Of a stretch of 23,823 nucleotides of DNA, positions 16,360 through 23,234 are shown in pieces. Made by a program: the position numbers and the translations under genes. Every line of letters starts with the position of its first letter. The stretch's first letter is position 1. The DNA is from a virus: IMG/VR virus record IMGVR_UViG_3300028843_000271, positions 1 to 23,823 of that record, one strand, 5' to 3'. Under the pieces are notes generated by a model. That model saw nothing but the letters and a program-made list of their open reading frames with translations. It did no database searches and had not been told where the DNA came from.

Positions 16360-16541
16360 TACGAGTTCTCGTAATCTTCATCTTCATCTTCATCGGAATC
16401 TTCATCTATCCCCATAAAGTGTCTGCACGTAGCTTCATTGATGCCAAAGACGCGAGACACCTCTTCAGGGTCTGCTCCTTCAGCACCGTACTTTCTGAGC
16501 CTTAGTTGCTCAGAATGGTTTGCTCCAGTTTTACCAGCCAT
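16359..16541 (-). CDS. Small protein with HTH-like segment and acidic tail (60 aa)
   Basis: Residues of about 24-43 (DPEEVSRVFGINEATCRHFM) look like a short helix-turn-helix. The last 15 residues are almost all Asp, Glu and Ser, encoded by a GATGAA-type microsatellite (16371-16394). The gene is joined by TAATG to both capsid and tail tubular A. A small gene in this slot is common in podophages; a head completion, decoration or assembly role is plausible, but the protein is not recognised. The acidic tail could mimic DNA or bind a basic partner; this is speculation. Confidence 0.75.
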   Translation of the reverse strand: MAGKTGANHSEQLRLRKYGAEGADPEEVSRVFGINEATCRHFMGIDEDSDEDEDEDYENS

Positions 16542-17413
16542 TATGTTACCGTATCTGCGAGTTTAAGTCGTACGATCTGCTCGTCTTCAACACGAACTGC
16601 ACCCAGAGTCATGTGTGTGTAAACGCGCCATGCAAAGGAAACGGTCGGGTCTTCTGCAATACGAGCAGTAATATCGCGGTTGATTGACATGCCTAGTGCA
16701 TCTTTGGTAAACGCCAGACAATCAATTTGTGCGCCTGCAGGGGCTAACAGTCGGGTAGACATGATCCACGTGAAACCCATCCAATTAGGCACGATGCCTG
16801 TGGCCGACAATTCATCAAGGCCTCGTCGGACGTAATCCGAACTGGTCTGTTGAGTTGTATTCATCAGTTTGCGAATCTGTTTAGGGCCGATGATCATGAA
16901 CTTCGGAATATCCGGAGTGATGTCATTTTCCATAAACCGTTCTTGAACCTGAGTAACCATGTCAAAGTCGATTTCACCTGTGTAATTGCCAATTTCTTGG
17001 GCCACAGGAAACACGTCATTGCCACCGGAACCATTCAATGCGTCGCCCGTCGCAGCCTTGATGATAATGTCATCGACACCACGATTCATGCTCATTGAGA
17101 GCGCACGTGTAAGGTTGGAATTGGGGTCTACCAGCATTTGAACCGGATCTTCTTGCTCAACCGCATCACCATCATGCCAAGTTTCTGCAAGTGAAACCCT
17201 TCGGGACCAAGACAACTCGGAAACAGGGGTAGGGGTGAGAACCGAAGCTTTCAATGTGGCAGCAGATGTTCCCATGCGCTCCCAATTATGTTTCTCGCTC
17301 GCGTTGCTTTTGACCTGAACGCAACCACGTAGTCGGGTCTGCGTTTGTTGAGCTAAATGCCGGACGTTATTCTCAAACGTCTCGACATAAGCATTGCTAA
17401 TTGTAACAGCCAT
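16541..17413 (-). CDS. Major capsid protein (290 aa)
   Basis: MAVTISNAYVETFENNVRHL, followed by AQQTQTRLRGCVQ, is the start of the gp32/P22-independent capsid family found with Bbp-type podophages. Later SWSRRVSLAETWHDGDAVEQ and VDPNSNLTRALSMSMNRGVD match its E-loop and spine-helix regions, and AFTKDALGMSINRDITARIA, then VYTHMTLGAVRVEDEQIVRL, match the conserved end. Its place after the scaffold, with its own promoter (17530-17558) and a strong AGGAGA ribosome binding site, agrees with high expression. Codon choice looks more host-adapted than in the surrounding genes. The protein is shorter than T7 gp10A, so it is not of the T7 gp10 type in sequence; the HK97 fold is inferred. Confidence 0.9.
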   Translation of the reverse strand: MAVTISNAYVETFENNVRHLAQQTQTRLRGCVQVKSNASEKHNWERMGTSAATLKASVLTPTPVSELSWSRRVSLAETWHDGDAVEQEDPVQMLVDPNSNLTRALSMSMNRGVDDIIIKAATGDALNGSGGNDVFPVAQEIGNYTGEIDFDMVTQVQERFMENDITPDIPKFMIIGPKQIRKLMNTTQQTSSDYVRRGLDELSATGIVPNWMGFTWIMSTRLLAPAGAQIDCLAFTKDALGMSINRDITARIAEDPTVSFAWRVYTHMTLGAVRVEDEQIVRLKLADTVT

Positions 17414-17522
17414 TTCTTTCTCCTAATAAATAAATTAATTTTACTGAGAGGAATCTGAACATTCAGGGTCTCGATCTGAGTGTTACAGGGCTGTTAAATT
17501 AACAGGGAGTCCGTTGTCACCA
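17414..17522 (-). promoter_or_regulatory. Capsid mRNA 5' leader with two palindromes
   Basis: The roughly 110-nt leader between the capsid promoter and the capsid ATG has a perfect 7-bp inverted repeat around one base (CTGTTAAATTAACAG, 17491-17505) and a smaller one (CTGAACATTCAG, 17455-17466). The ribosome binding site AGGAGA is about 8 nt from the ATG in an A/T-rich stretch with little structure. The palindromes may protect the 5' end of the message or be an operator. No T-tract follows, so a terminator is unlikely. Confidence 0.5.
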
Positions 17523-17529
17523 CCCCCTA

Positions 17530-17558
17530 ATTATAACACATGACGGGGCTCGTGTCAA
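17530..17558 (-). promoter_or_regulatory. Sigma70-type promoter for capsid and downstream late genes
   Basis: On the minus strand there is a perfect -35 (TTGACA, 17558-17553), a 17-nt spacer (CGAGCCCCGTCATGTGT) and a perfect -10 (TATAAT, 17535-17530) with an extended TGT. The scaffold stop codon TGA is inside the -35. The spacer starts C-G and ends TGTGT as in the other two copies (22113-22141 and 23364-23392). The promoter gives capsid and tail genes transcription in addition to the operon-long transcript. Expected start is near 17523. Confidence 0.88.
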
Positions 17559-18418
17559 CCCCTCCCAAACGACGAATCGAACGCTTTTTCATCGAACTTT
17601 TCACCTGCCACCACCGATGATAACATAACAACCTTCTTGATTGCCGCAGCATTAGATGGGTCTTCTGGATTATTATATGGGTGATCCTTGTTGTTGCGAA
17701 TCTCCGACAATTGCTGCTGTGCTTCATTGGGGCTCATTGAATCGTGCATTGATTTCTTTCGAGCAAAATTAGTAGTTTCCTCTCCAATCTGGGACCCTAC
17801 ACTATACATCCATTTCAATAAATCAGGGGATGCGTTACCTCCCTTAATAGAGTCAATGACTGATTGCGGAGCGCCGGAAGCTTCAGCAGCAAGAAGAGCA
17901 GACGCTATACGATCATTAGTGGCCATTCCCCATTCTTCCTTCAAGGAAGACATTGCAGCCTTGTGGCTGTCCATCTGGGTCGAAGCCGAATCGATTTCAC
18001 CAGACATGAAATCTTTGACGATATTGGAGTATTGATCCTTAGTAAGCCCGTACTTATGGGCAATGGCCTTAAATCCTTCCATTCTGGACACATTTACCTC
18101 CACCCCTTCAGGGGCTTCAAATTCCGGCATTTCATAGTCTTCATGAGAATTAGGCATGCCAAGAGTCCTGAAAAATTCCTTACTCTGGGTGTCATCGTCA
18201 AAGTTTGGCTTTAGCATCAAATTAGGTGCTCTTTCCATCAACTTAGTGTTGAAGTTATTGACATCTTCGTCGGACGCATCTTCGCTTGGAATCCTTATGG
18301 AATCCCCAATCAGTGATTTGGTTTCAATCAAACCTTTAGCTAAGGCATTGACATCCTCATATCGCTTAATGGTTTCATTTTCTGCGTATTGTTCTTCAAG
18401 GCCTTCAATCGGTGGCAT
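17555..18418 (-). CDS. Capsid assembly scaffolding protein (287 aa)
   Basis: I chose the ATG at 18418 (MPPIEGLEEQYAENETIKRY), which follows a GGAGAATTAAAG ribosome binding site; a TTG six codons earlier (18436) lacks one. The protein is acidic and helical, with EDVNALAKGLIETKSLIGDS and a following IRIPSEDASDEDV segment. That pattern is common in scaffolds of podophages (K-L-E-D/E-A-K-x-L, then I-x-I-P-x-E). The C-terminus (KKVVMLSSVVAGEKFDEKAF) contains a charged helix expected to bind capsid. It sits between portal and capsid, the normal place. Its last codons overlap the capsid promoter. Confidence 0.85.
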   Translation of the reverse strand: MPPIEGLEEQYAENETIKRYEDVNALAKGLIETKSLIGDSIRIPSEDASDEDVNNFNTKLMERAPNLMLKPNFDDDTQSKEFFRTLGMPNSHEDYEMPEFEAPEGVEVNVSRMEGFKAIAHKYGLTKDQYSNIVKDFMSGEIDSASTQMDSHKAAMSSLKEEWGMATNDRIASALLAAEASGAPQSVIDSIKGGNASPDLLKWMYSVGSQIGEETTNFARKKSMHDSMSPNEAQQQLSEIRNNKDHPYNNPEDPSNAAAIKKVVMLSSVVAGEKFDEKAFDSSFGRG

Positions 18419-18611
18419 CTTTAATTCTCCGTTCAATAAATGTTACGAGTTTATGACCGCCTAAGTTTATGTGGGTAGCATAGGGGTCGTTGGGTACGTG
18501 CAAATCGCAATTTTTAAAGCGATCCTGCAGATCTTTAAGTACGCTAGCACCTTCTTCTGTTGAAAACACGCGCGCGTACGGGGTCTTACATTGGGGGGGT
18601 TTCTTGTGCAT
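18405..18611 (-). CDS. Bbp19-like small phage protein (68 aa)
   Basis: I chose the ATG at 18611 because AGAATGAGG precedes it at good spacing; an ATG four codons earlier has no site. The sequence KTPYARVFSTEEGASVLKDL, then ATHINLGGHKLVTFIERRIK, matches the pattern of the Bbp19-like phage domain (PF25181), named from a Bordetella phage: F-x-T-x-x-G-x-x-V/L-x-x-L, then G-x-x-x-V/L-x-F/Y-I. Members lie between portal and scaffold, as here. The gene overlaps the portal end by 26 nt and the scaffold start by 14 nt. Function is not known; it may be an assembly or connector accessory protein. The family call is from memory of the motif. Confidence 0.7.
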   Translation of the reverse strand: MHKKPPQCKTPYARVFSTEEGASVLKDLQDRFKNCDLHVPNDPYATHINLGGHKLVTFIERRIKDATD

Positions 18612-20196
18612 TTTGTGCCTCATTCTGCATTTTTAATAATTCAGCGTCCCTCATTGGCTTCTGCTGAGCTTCCCTTCCTGATCTGATTTCTTTCATAGTG
18701 GCTTCATCATTTATCATGTCAGCCGGAACACCAAGCATTATAGCAGTTCCTAATGCTGCTTCATCATAATTCACGATATCATCTATGTCAGGACGGATTT
18801 CTTTAAGTTGAGCCAAAGCTTGAATCCATTGATTGACAGATTGAACCACGTCTGCTCTTTGTGATCTTGCCAATGGTCCGGTGTACTCAATTATCATTTC
18901 GGCTTCAGATAACTCTGCTGGCATATCTGGAAGTTTTCCTTCACGCATTAAAATTGAAAATGTCCTCCATAACATTGGGTCCAAAAAGTCTACTTTAAGC
19001 CTGCCAAGTGTCGGACCAAGGAGACGTTGCATCAGTTCATATCTAACCTGAACCTCCATCGCGGTCATGGCAGGTGAATTTTTCATCTCCAGTTGGTCTA
19101 CGAAGAATGCTCGATTTATGGCAGCTTGCAGGTTGTTGATCTTCAATTCACCAACATCAAATCTAGCGCGCGACTCGTGAGGCCTGATGTCATCTAATGA
19201 CCTAACTACTGATAATCCTCCCCTACCTAAATCCAAATCAGAAAGAAGTCCGAACTCTGTGACCAATGTAGCAGGGTCCACCACTTTACCTAATGCCTCA
19301 AGTGTCACTTCTGCTATTGAGTTTAATGTGAGTATGTCCGCCAAGCACACAGTAGCCGGAGAAAATCCCCATTGCGATCTCGATGTCTTGCGCCACCTTG
19401 TCACATATGACGGCATTTCGTAATAACCACCGGCTTTTCCGATAACTTCCTTTGATGTGTGCAACACGTACTTCCACCCGTACGCGCGTTTACTGGGAGC
19501 CATTTTCTTGATGCCATTGGCCTCTTTATTTTGCAGATATATGCAAAATACAACCTTGAACTTTCGTTTCTTTGCCGTCGGGTTGCCGTTGATTAAGATT
19601 TCCCTTATTTTATCTGGAAGGTCTGAGAAATCATCCTTTTCGCTCAATTTATCGGCTATCTGAATGGGAGTCCATAGTAATTCTTGGTAAAAGTTTATTA
19701 CTTTACCATCACTGCCTTCGTCAAAATAGAACTCCCTTAGTGGCACAGCCTGATATACCATCTTGTTGTCTTCATACTCTTGGGTCATTATTGCAGTGCC
19801 AAAAGTAGTCAAATCCAGATAGAACTCAGAGGCTTCGAGATTGAAGTTAGAGTTGTGAATGGTTTTGCTGATGATGTTGTTTACCGTCTGAAGCCACTCA
19901 AGAGCGATCTTCATTTTCATCAACTTAGGATCTGCGAACCTCATTTGATGCCACGTCACGGCAGGGTTGGTTAAAGCACCTTGCATGGATGATGAAAGAA
20001 TCTGCGACGCAATGATGGCCGTAGAGTCAAAAATTTCTGGTTTCCGCCAATCTATTTGGTGCTCCGAAAACTGATCCTCAAAAAATTCCCCCCTGAATGG
20101 TGCTACATATCTCTCAATTAGTTCAAATAACTGATCTACAGTTTTTCTATCAGTTACATTCTTATCAAAACTTTCAATAATCTCTTGCGTTCGCAT
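18586..20196 (-). CDS. Portal / head-tail connector protein, T7 gp8-like (536 aa)
   Basis: The protein begins MRTQEIIESFDKNVTDRKTV and proceeds to PEIFDSTAIIASQILSSSMQ with GALTNPAVTWHQ. This is the DSTA...A...LASSLQGALTNP-type signature of the podovirus head-tail connector family (PF12236). AEVTLEALGKVVDPATLVTE and MTAMEVQVRYELMQRLLGPT, with LGRL, match the conserved stem and wing. The length agrees with T7 gp8 (536). It forms the dodecameric gate to which terminase and tail bind. The gene overlaps terL by 23 nt and has an AGAGGAA ribosome binding site in the terL end. Confidence 0.95.
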   Translation of the reverse strand: MRTQEIIESFDKNVTDRKTVDQLFELIERYVAPFRGEFFEDQFSEHQIDWRKPEIFDSTAIIASQILSSSMQGALTNPAVTWHQMRFADPKLMKMKIALEWLQTVNNIISKTIHNSNFNLEASEFYLDLTTFGTAIMTQEYEDNKMVYQAVPLREFYFDEGSDGKVINFYQELLWTPIQIADKLSEKDDFSDLPDKIREILINGNPTAKKRKFKVVFCIYLQNKEANGIKKMAPSKRAYGWKYVLHTSKEVIGKAGGYYEMPSYVTRWRKTSRSQWGFSPATVCLADILTLNSIAEVTLEALGKVVDPATLVTEFGLLSDLDLGRGGLSVVRSLDDIRPHESRARFDVGELKINNLQAAINRAFFVDQLEMKNSPAMTAMEVQVRYELMQRLLGPTLGRLKVDFLDPMLWRTFSILMREGKLPDMPAELSEAEMIIEYTGPLARSQRADVVQSVNQWIQALAQLKEIRPDIDDIVNYDEAALGTAIMLGVPADMINDEATMKEIRSGREAQQKPMRDAELLKMQNEAQNAQETPPM

Positions 20197-21535
20197 GTTT
20201 CCTCTTGCCTCCTACGGCTGTTATGACCTTTGCTCTGTGTCCGGTCAATATTAAATGGTCCAATGTCCCGCCAGATTCCCTGTATCCTTGCGCCAAATAC
20301 TGGAACGCTTTTGCCCCGTGACTTGCCCAATCATGTAGAGGTTTCTGCCTGAATACTTTGTTTTTATCATCATATTGCCTGCGGTAACTAACTAAACAGT
20401 CCCACAACTCTTGGCAATTCTCAGAATTTATTTTTACCTTCTTTAAAAATCTGCGTGAAGCATCAATGCCTTCAACGTCTGACGATTTCGCTACCACATC
20501 GAAGTTAAATCCTAACTTCCTAGCAAACTCACGTCTTGTTATCCCTATTGTGTAGTCGTGTTGGCTAAGATCATGTGGTCCTACGTGGCGGTTATAGATG
20601 TAAGGTTTCTCAGATATGATCTTTATCCACTCTTGCAGGGACTTATTGTTTCCTTTCTCTACATCTATGATGCGGGTATATTCACCGTCATGCTGAGTGA
20701 AGATTATAAAATTATCATCTGACCAGCCTAAGTCCCAAAAAGTTTGAACCGGCTTATCTTCCATCCAAGGATATTCACCGAATCTGCCTTCTTTCTCTAT
20801 AACGGCACATTGGTTTGTGAAATAAGCACCCACCATTCCTGCGTCAAAGGAGCAGTAATACTCCTGTTCCGCCATTAGTGGGTCCATTCCGTCTTCTATT
20901 TCTTCCTCAATATCCTCTTCGGTGAAGATGTGTGTTCCGTCCTCACGGTAAGTATCATCAACAGTAAGTATCTCACAGAACCAACGAGGAGATTTCTTAG
21001 CTGTCTCATATAATTTATGTCCATGATTTTTACCCCTTGGTGTATATATAAATATTGCCCATCCACCGTTTTCTTTCAGCATAGGCCTTATGTAGTCCCA
21101 TGCAGACGGATCTGCGACTGAATATTCTGAGAATATCACACCGTAGGGTGCAGAACCAATGAGTGAATCGTAATTGTCTGAGCCAACACACTGCCATATG
21201 GAGCCACATTTTAGCTCTATCTTCATGTCTGTGTTGTTTATACTGTGCCTTATCTGTTTCGGGAAGGCTTGATCTATGACACGTACTCCTGTGTGAGGAT
21301 TTATGTTCTCCCACACTACTTTCCTAGCATGAGTCTGCGTGGGAAGCATGTGCCAATATGTCGCTATTTTTTGGTGTGCTTGCGCTGCAGTAAAATTTAT
21401 CGACGCTGAATCTTTCCCTGCTCTGCGATGCCAGATACATACAGCCCTCTTTCCTCCTCCAGCACCTAACATGTACTCCATAAATGGAGACTGATGCTGC
21501 CTAGCTGACCAACCATATGGTATCTCAATATCCAT
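20174..21535 (-). CDS. terL: Terminase large subunit (453 aa)
   Basis: An N-terminal ATPase is seen with Walker A as WHRRAGKDS (35-43, Lys41), Walker B as YGVIFSEY (131-138, Glu137; the usual Asp is Ser, as in many of this subfamily), and coupling motif IYTPRGKNHG (163-172). A C-terminal RNase-H-like nuclease follows: Asp268 in TFWDLGWSDDN, Asp322 in GPHDLSQHD, and Asp402 in HDWASHGAKAF. This is the motor that packages DNA into the prohead through the portal. The start shares a base with the terS stop (TAATG) and follows an AGGAC ribosome binding site. Confidence 0.95.
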   Translation of the reverse strand: MDIEIPYGWSARQHQSPFMEYMLGAGGGKRAVCIWHRRAGKDSASINFTAAQAHQKIATYWHMLPTQTHARKVVWENINPHTGVRVIDQAFPKQIRHSINNTDMKIELKCGSIWQCVGSDNYDSLIGSAPYGVIFSEYSVADPSAWDYIRPMLKENGGWAIFIYTPRGKNHGHKLYETAKKSPRWFCEILTVDDTYREDGTHIFTEEDIEEEIEDGMDPLMAEQEYYCSFDAGMVGAYFTNQCAVIEKEGRFGEYPWMEDKPVQTFWDLGWSDDNFIIFTQHDGEYTRIIDVEKGNNKSLQEWIKIISEKPYIYNRHVGPHDLSQHDYTIGITRREFARKLGFNFDVVAKSSDVEGIDASRRFLKKVKINSENCQELWDCLVSYRRQYDDKNKVFRQKPLHDWASHGAKAFQYLAQGYRESGGTLDHLILTGHRAKVITAVGGKRKHANARDY

Positions 21536-22014
21536 TACTGTCCTACTAAATTTTGTATGTTCACGGTCACGGTCACTTTATTATCTGAATCGTCAACCCT
21601 TTGGAATTCCGTAGATTTAGACATGTCCCGAAGGGCTGTAAGTGCAGCATTAGCATTAAATACACGGTCTGTGTGTCCTGCGCCATTTGAAACCAAAGGG
21701 ACACTAGTGTCCCCCATCAGCATTGGCATCAACCTCACATAATGCTGTTCTATGTAAGATTCGGTGATCATGTTGTGGGTCTGGTTTTCTTTCAACTCTT
21801 TTAATATGTACGCGCGTACGCGAGAATCTACTGACAACTTCCGACCCAATGAGGAAACAATGCCGACTTCCTTAGAGGCTCTACGGTAGTTATAGTCTAC
21901 CATGTAACTTAACGCAAACGCAGATTCCTGTAATGTCAGATCGCTGGCAAGAGCCAAGGGGCTGTCTTTTTGCACTGTCGGATAAGCTTTTGCTGTATTG
22001 TCTGTACTAGGCAT
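21535..22014 (-). CDS. terS: Terminase small subunit (159 aa)
   Basis: The position directly before terL and the first gene after the late promoter make this the DNA-recognition subunit. Residues of about 25-75 (SDLTLQESAFALSYMVDYNY, then RRASKEVGIVSSLGRKLSVD and SRVRAYI) form a typical TerS HTH: a first helix with L-T-x-x-E/Q-x-x-F-x-x-x-Y, then a second HTH helix with A-S-x-x-x-G and R-V-x-x-x-I. A helical middle follows, with a C-terminal VTVTVNIQNLVG strand likely for the oligomer crown. No strong ribosome binding site is seen before the ATG at 22014, which is unusual here; it may depend on coupling with the overlapping frame at 21936-22106. Confidence 0.85.
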   Translation of the reverse strand: MPSTDNTAKAYPTVQKDSPLALASDLTLQESAFALSYMVDYNYRRASKEVGIVSSLGRKLSVDSRVRAYILKELKENQTHNMITESYIEQHYVRLMPMLMGDTSVPLVSNGAGHTDRVFNANAALTALRDMSKSTEFQRVDDSDNKVTVTVNIQNLVGQ

Positions 22015-22106
22015 GTGTGTGATTTCGTTAAGGCCATATTCAGCTGTTGCTCCCTATAGAACAAGTACGCTAAATCTCCGGCATGTTTAGGGTCGAATGA
22101 ATCCAT
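21936..22106 (-). CDS. Possible leaderless leader ORF overlapping terS (56 aa)
   Basis: The ATG at 22106 is exactly seven bases from the last base of the late -10 (22113), so the transcript may begin at its A and be translated without a leader. It starts MDSFDPKHAGDLAYLFYREQ, which looks protein-like, then runs into the terS gene in another frame. It would end 79 bases after the terS start, so it could help open the terS start region. No homologue is recognised, and the shared part must encode terS. The call is speculative. Confidence 0.3.
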   Translation of the reverse strand: MDSFDPKHAGDLAYLFYREQQLNMALTKSHTCLVQTIQQKLIRQCKKTAPWLLPAI

Positions 22107-22112
22107 ACCACG

Positions 22113-22141
22113 ATTATAACACACGAACGGTCACGTGTCAA
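22113..22141 (-). promoter_or_regulatory. Late operon sigma70-type promoter
   Basis: On the minus strand there is a perfect -35 (TTGACA, 22141-22136), a 17-nt spacer (CGTGACCGTTCGTGTGT), and a perfect -10 (TATAAT, 22118-22113) with an extended TGT. It precedes terS by about 90 bases and is the start of the whole leftward operon. Its -35 lies three bases from the edge of the 13-bp repeat array. The TGACAC...GTGTTA dyad (12-nt centre) overlaps both hexamers, so a bound protein could occlude polymerase. Confidence 0.9.
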
Positions 22142-22144
22142 GCG

Positions 22145-22352
22145 GATCGTGCTATATGATCGTGCTATATGATCGTAATATATGATCGTAATATATGATC
22201 GTGCTATATGATCGTGCTATATGATCGTAATATATGATCGTAATATATGATCGTGCTATATGATCGTAATATATGATCGTGCTATATGATCGTGCTATAT
22301 GATCGTGCTATATGATCGTGCTATATGATCGTAATATATGATCGTGCTATAT
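22145..22352. repeat. Tandem array of 16 x 13-bp GATC repeats
   Basis: Sixteen uninterrupted 13-bp units occur in two forms, A (GATCGTGCTATAT, ten copies) and B (GATCGTAATATAT, six copies), in the order AABBAABBABAAAABA. A degenerate copy (GATCGTATTAT, 22360-22370) follows after seven bases. Each unit starts with GATC, so there are 17 GATC sites in about 220 bases. Units are A/T-rich at one end. The array begins three bases from the late -35 and separates the leftward and rightward genes. Comparable 13-bp GATC-led repeats occur at bacterial oriC, so an origin or a methylation-sensitive control array is possible. Confidence 0.95.
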
Positions 22353-22370
22353 GGCATCGGATCGTATTAT

Positions 22371-22578
22371 TTCCGAAAACCAAAATTTGAGGTGAGAAGG
22401 GTCCCCCCCGCCCCCGCCATTTGCGCGTTTCGTCGGGTGGTGGGGTATTTTCGGCTGTTCCCCAACACCGAAAGCTGTTCCCGTTTTTCGGCCCGTCCCG
22501 ACGGGCGTTCCCAAACGGTCGGAGCGTTCCCCAACGGCAGATATCTACACTATTTTGTCCATCTATATACACGGAGAT
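22371..22578. other. Non-coding GC-rich control region
   Basis: No convincing gene is seen on either strand. The C-rich tract at 22403-22417 (CCCCCCCGCCCCCGC) gives a G-rich opposite strand. CCGAAAA (22374-22380) and TTTTCGG (22448-22454) could pair around it. A perfect 6-bp hairpin, GCCCGT-CCCG-ACGGGC, lies at 22491-22506. GTTCCCCAAC-type decamers occur at 22457, 22507 and 22526. Base composition is clearly richer in G+C than the late genes. The region is likely regulatory or part of an origin. Confidence 0.6.
22457..22535. repeat. GTTCCCCAAC decamer cluster
   Basis: Two exact copies of GTTCCCCAAC (22457-22466, 22526-22535), one variant GTTCCCAAAC (22507-22516) and a half-match GTTCCCGTTT (22476-22485) lie within 80 bases upstream of the first rightward promoter. 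Further copies are at 23335-23344 (GTTCCCCAAT, 19 bases before another promoter) and 23744-23753 (exact). The motif has a GTT-N4-AAC dyad, as an operator would. I saw no exact copies in the late genes. Confidence 0.6.
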
Positions 22579-22608
22579 ATGGCGCAATGGCGCAGTCTGT
22601 GGTATAAT
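22579..22608 (+). promoter_or_regulatory. Extended -10 promoter for the 22668 gene
   Basis: TATAAT at 22603-22608 is preceded by TGG (22600-22602), an extended -10. The -35 place is poor (TGGCGC, 22580-22585, 17-nt spacer) and lies in a direct repeat of ATGGCGCA (22579-22586, 22587-22594). An activator could bind this repeat. The start would be near 22615, about 53 bases before the ATG at 22668. It differs from the three TTGACAC-type promoters. Confidence 0.55.
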
Positions 22609-22667
22609 GGTTCTGTAGTCGAGGCACACTCGCTGAGACACAAATCGCCCAACGAGGGGCAAACACG

Positions 22668-23006
22668 ATGACAAACAAGAAAACCGAAACCGAAACCGAA
22701 ACTCCCAAAGCAACAATGGCGAGCCACCTGCGCAAATACCGCGCCAACTACATCAAAACACACGGGTACAACCAGCAGGGTTCTCTGGACAACGGAGACA
22801 AGCTGGCAACAATTCTCCGTCCTCTCGATCCTGATCGCGTTGTGGCACTGGCCGAGAAGGTGCTGGGAAAGAAGAAAGGCGAGCTGGCAACACGCTACGA
22901 GCACCTTAACAAGGGCCAACGCCGAATGAACAGCGGAAACCTCCTGCGCAATGCGATCAAGAGGGGAGACACCACCGCAACAGCAATCAAGAAGGCAATC
23001 GCCTAA
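22668..23006 (+). CDS. Basic phage protein of unknown function (112 aa)
   Basis: First rightward gene. The ATG at 22668 follows GAGGGG at about 10 nt. The first residues (TETETET) come from a repeated ACCGAA hexamer, so the conserved part may start at Met17 (MASHLRKYRANYIKTHGYNQ). It then has DNGDKLATILRPLDPDRVVA and ends with RYEHLNKGQRRMNSGNLLRN. The LN-x-GQ-x-RMN-x-GN-x-x-R segment recurs, as I recall, in small uncharacterised phage proteins. It is basic and helical, so nucleic acid binding is plausible. G/C-rich codons set it apart from late genes. A hairpin terminator follows directly. Confidence 0.85.
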   Translation: MTNKKTETETETPKATMASHLRKYRANYIKTHGYNQQGSLDNGDKLATILRPLDPDRVVALAEKVLGKKKGELATRYEHLNKGQRRMNSGNLLRNAIKRGDTTATAIKKAIA

Positions 23007-23015
23007 CAACAACCA

Positions 23016-23039
23016 GCCCCGCAGACGCGGGGCAATTTT
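23016..23039 (+). terminator. Intrinsic terminator
   Basis: A perfect 7-bp G/C stem (GCCCCGC-AGAC-GCGGGGC, 23016-23033) is followed by AATTTT. It lies 10 bases after the stop of the 22668 gene and ends 13 bases before the next ATG. The T-tract is short, so some readthrough into the next gene is likely. Confidence 0.75.
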
Positions 23040-23051
23040 CAGGACAAGAAC

Positions 23052-23234
23052 ATGGAAACAATTCTAATATGGGTTTTATTCTGGGCTCCAAGCCATTCCG
23101 ATTTTGATGTAGAAAACAGAGCCCAATGGGTGGCGGTAGCGGAAACCAAAAAGGCGTGCGACGAAGCAAAACTCCGACACGAGAAAACAGGCTTCTATTG
23201 GTGCATGGCATTGGATGCAGACACTGACAAGTAG
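23052..23234 (+). CDS. Small protein of unknown function (60 aa)
   Basis: The ATG follows AGGACAAG. The protein begins METILIWVLFW, a short hydrophobic stretch that could be a signal or membrane anchor though it has no basic lead, and continues NRAQWVAVAETKKACDEAKL, then HEKTGFYWCMALDA. Two Cys and aromatic residues near the end resemble small phage or periplasmic proteins in which a W/F-x-x-x-x-A-C helix is followed by a strand with C. There is no recognised family. It has no obvious promoter of its own and may rely on readthrough of the terminator at 23016-23039. Confidence 0.65.
   Translation: METILIWVLFWAPSHSDFDVENRAQWVAVAETKKACDEAKLRHEKTGFYWCMALDADTDK

Noticed and set aside
17566-17582. 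tRNA T-loop-like GTTCGATTC on the minus strand
   Set aside because: It is within the scaffold coding region and no acceptor or anticodon stem can be built. A tRNA-like TGGTATAATGG at 22600 likewise lacks a T-arm.
22145-22352. CRISPR array
   Set aside because: Units are contiguous 13-mers without spacers and no cas gene is present.
22579-22671. 30-codon plus-strand frame ending in an ATGA overlap with the 22668 gene
   Set aside because: The promoter -10 lies inside it and GGAG is only two bases from its ATG; the direct repeat ATGGCGCA creates the frame.
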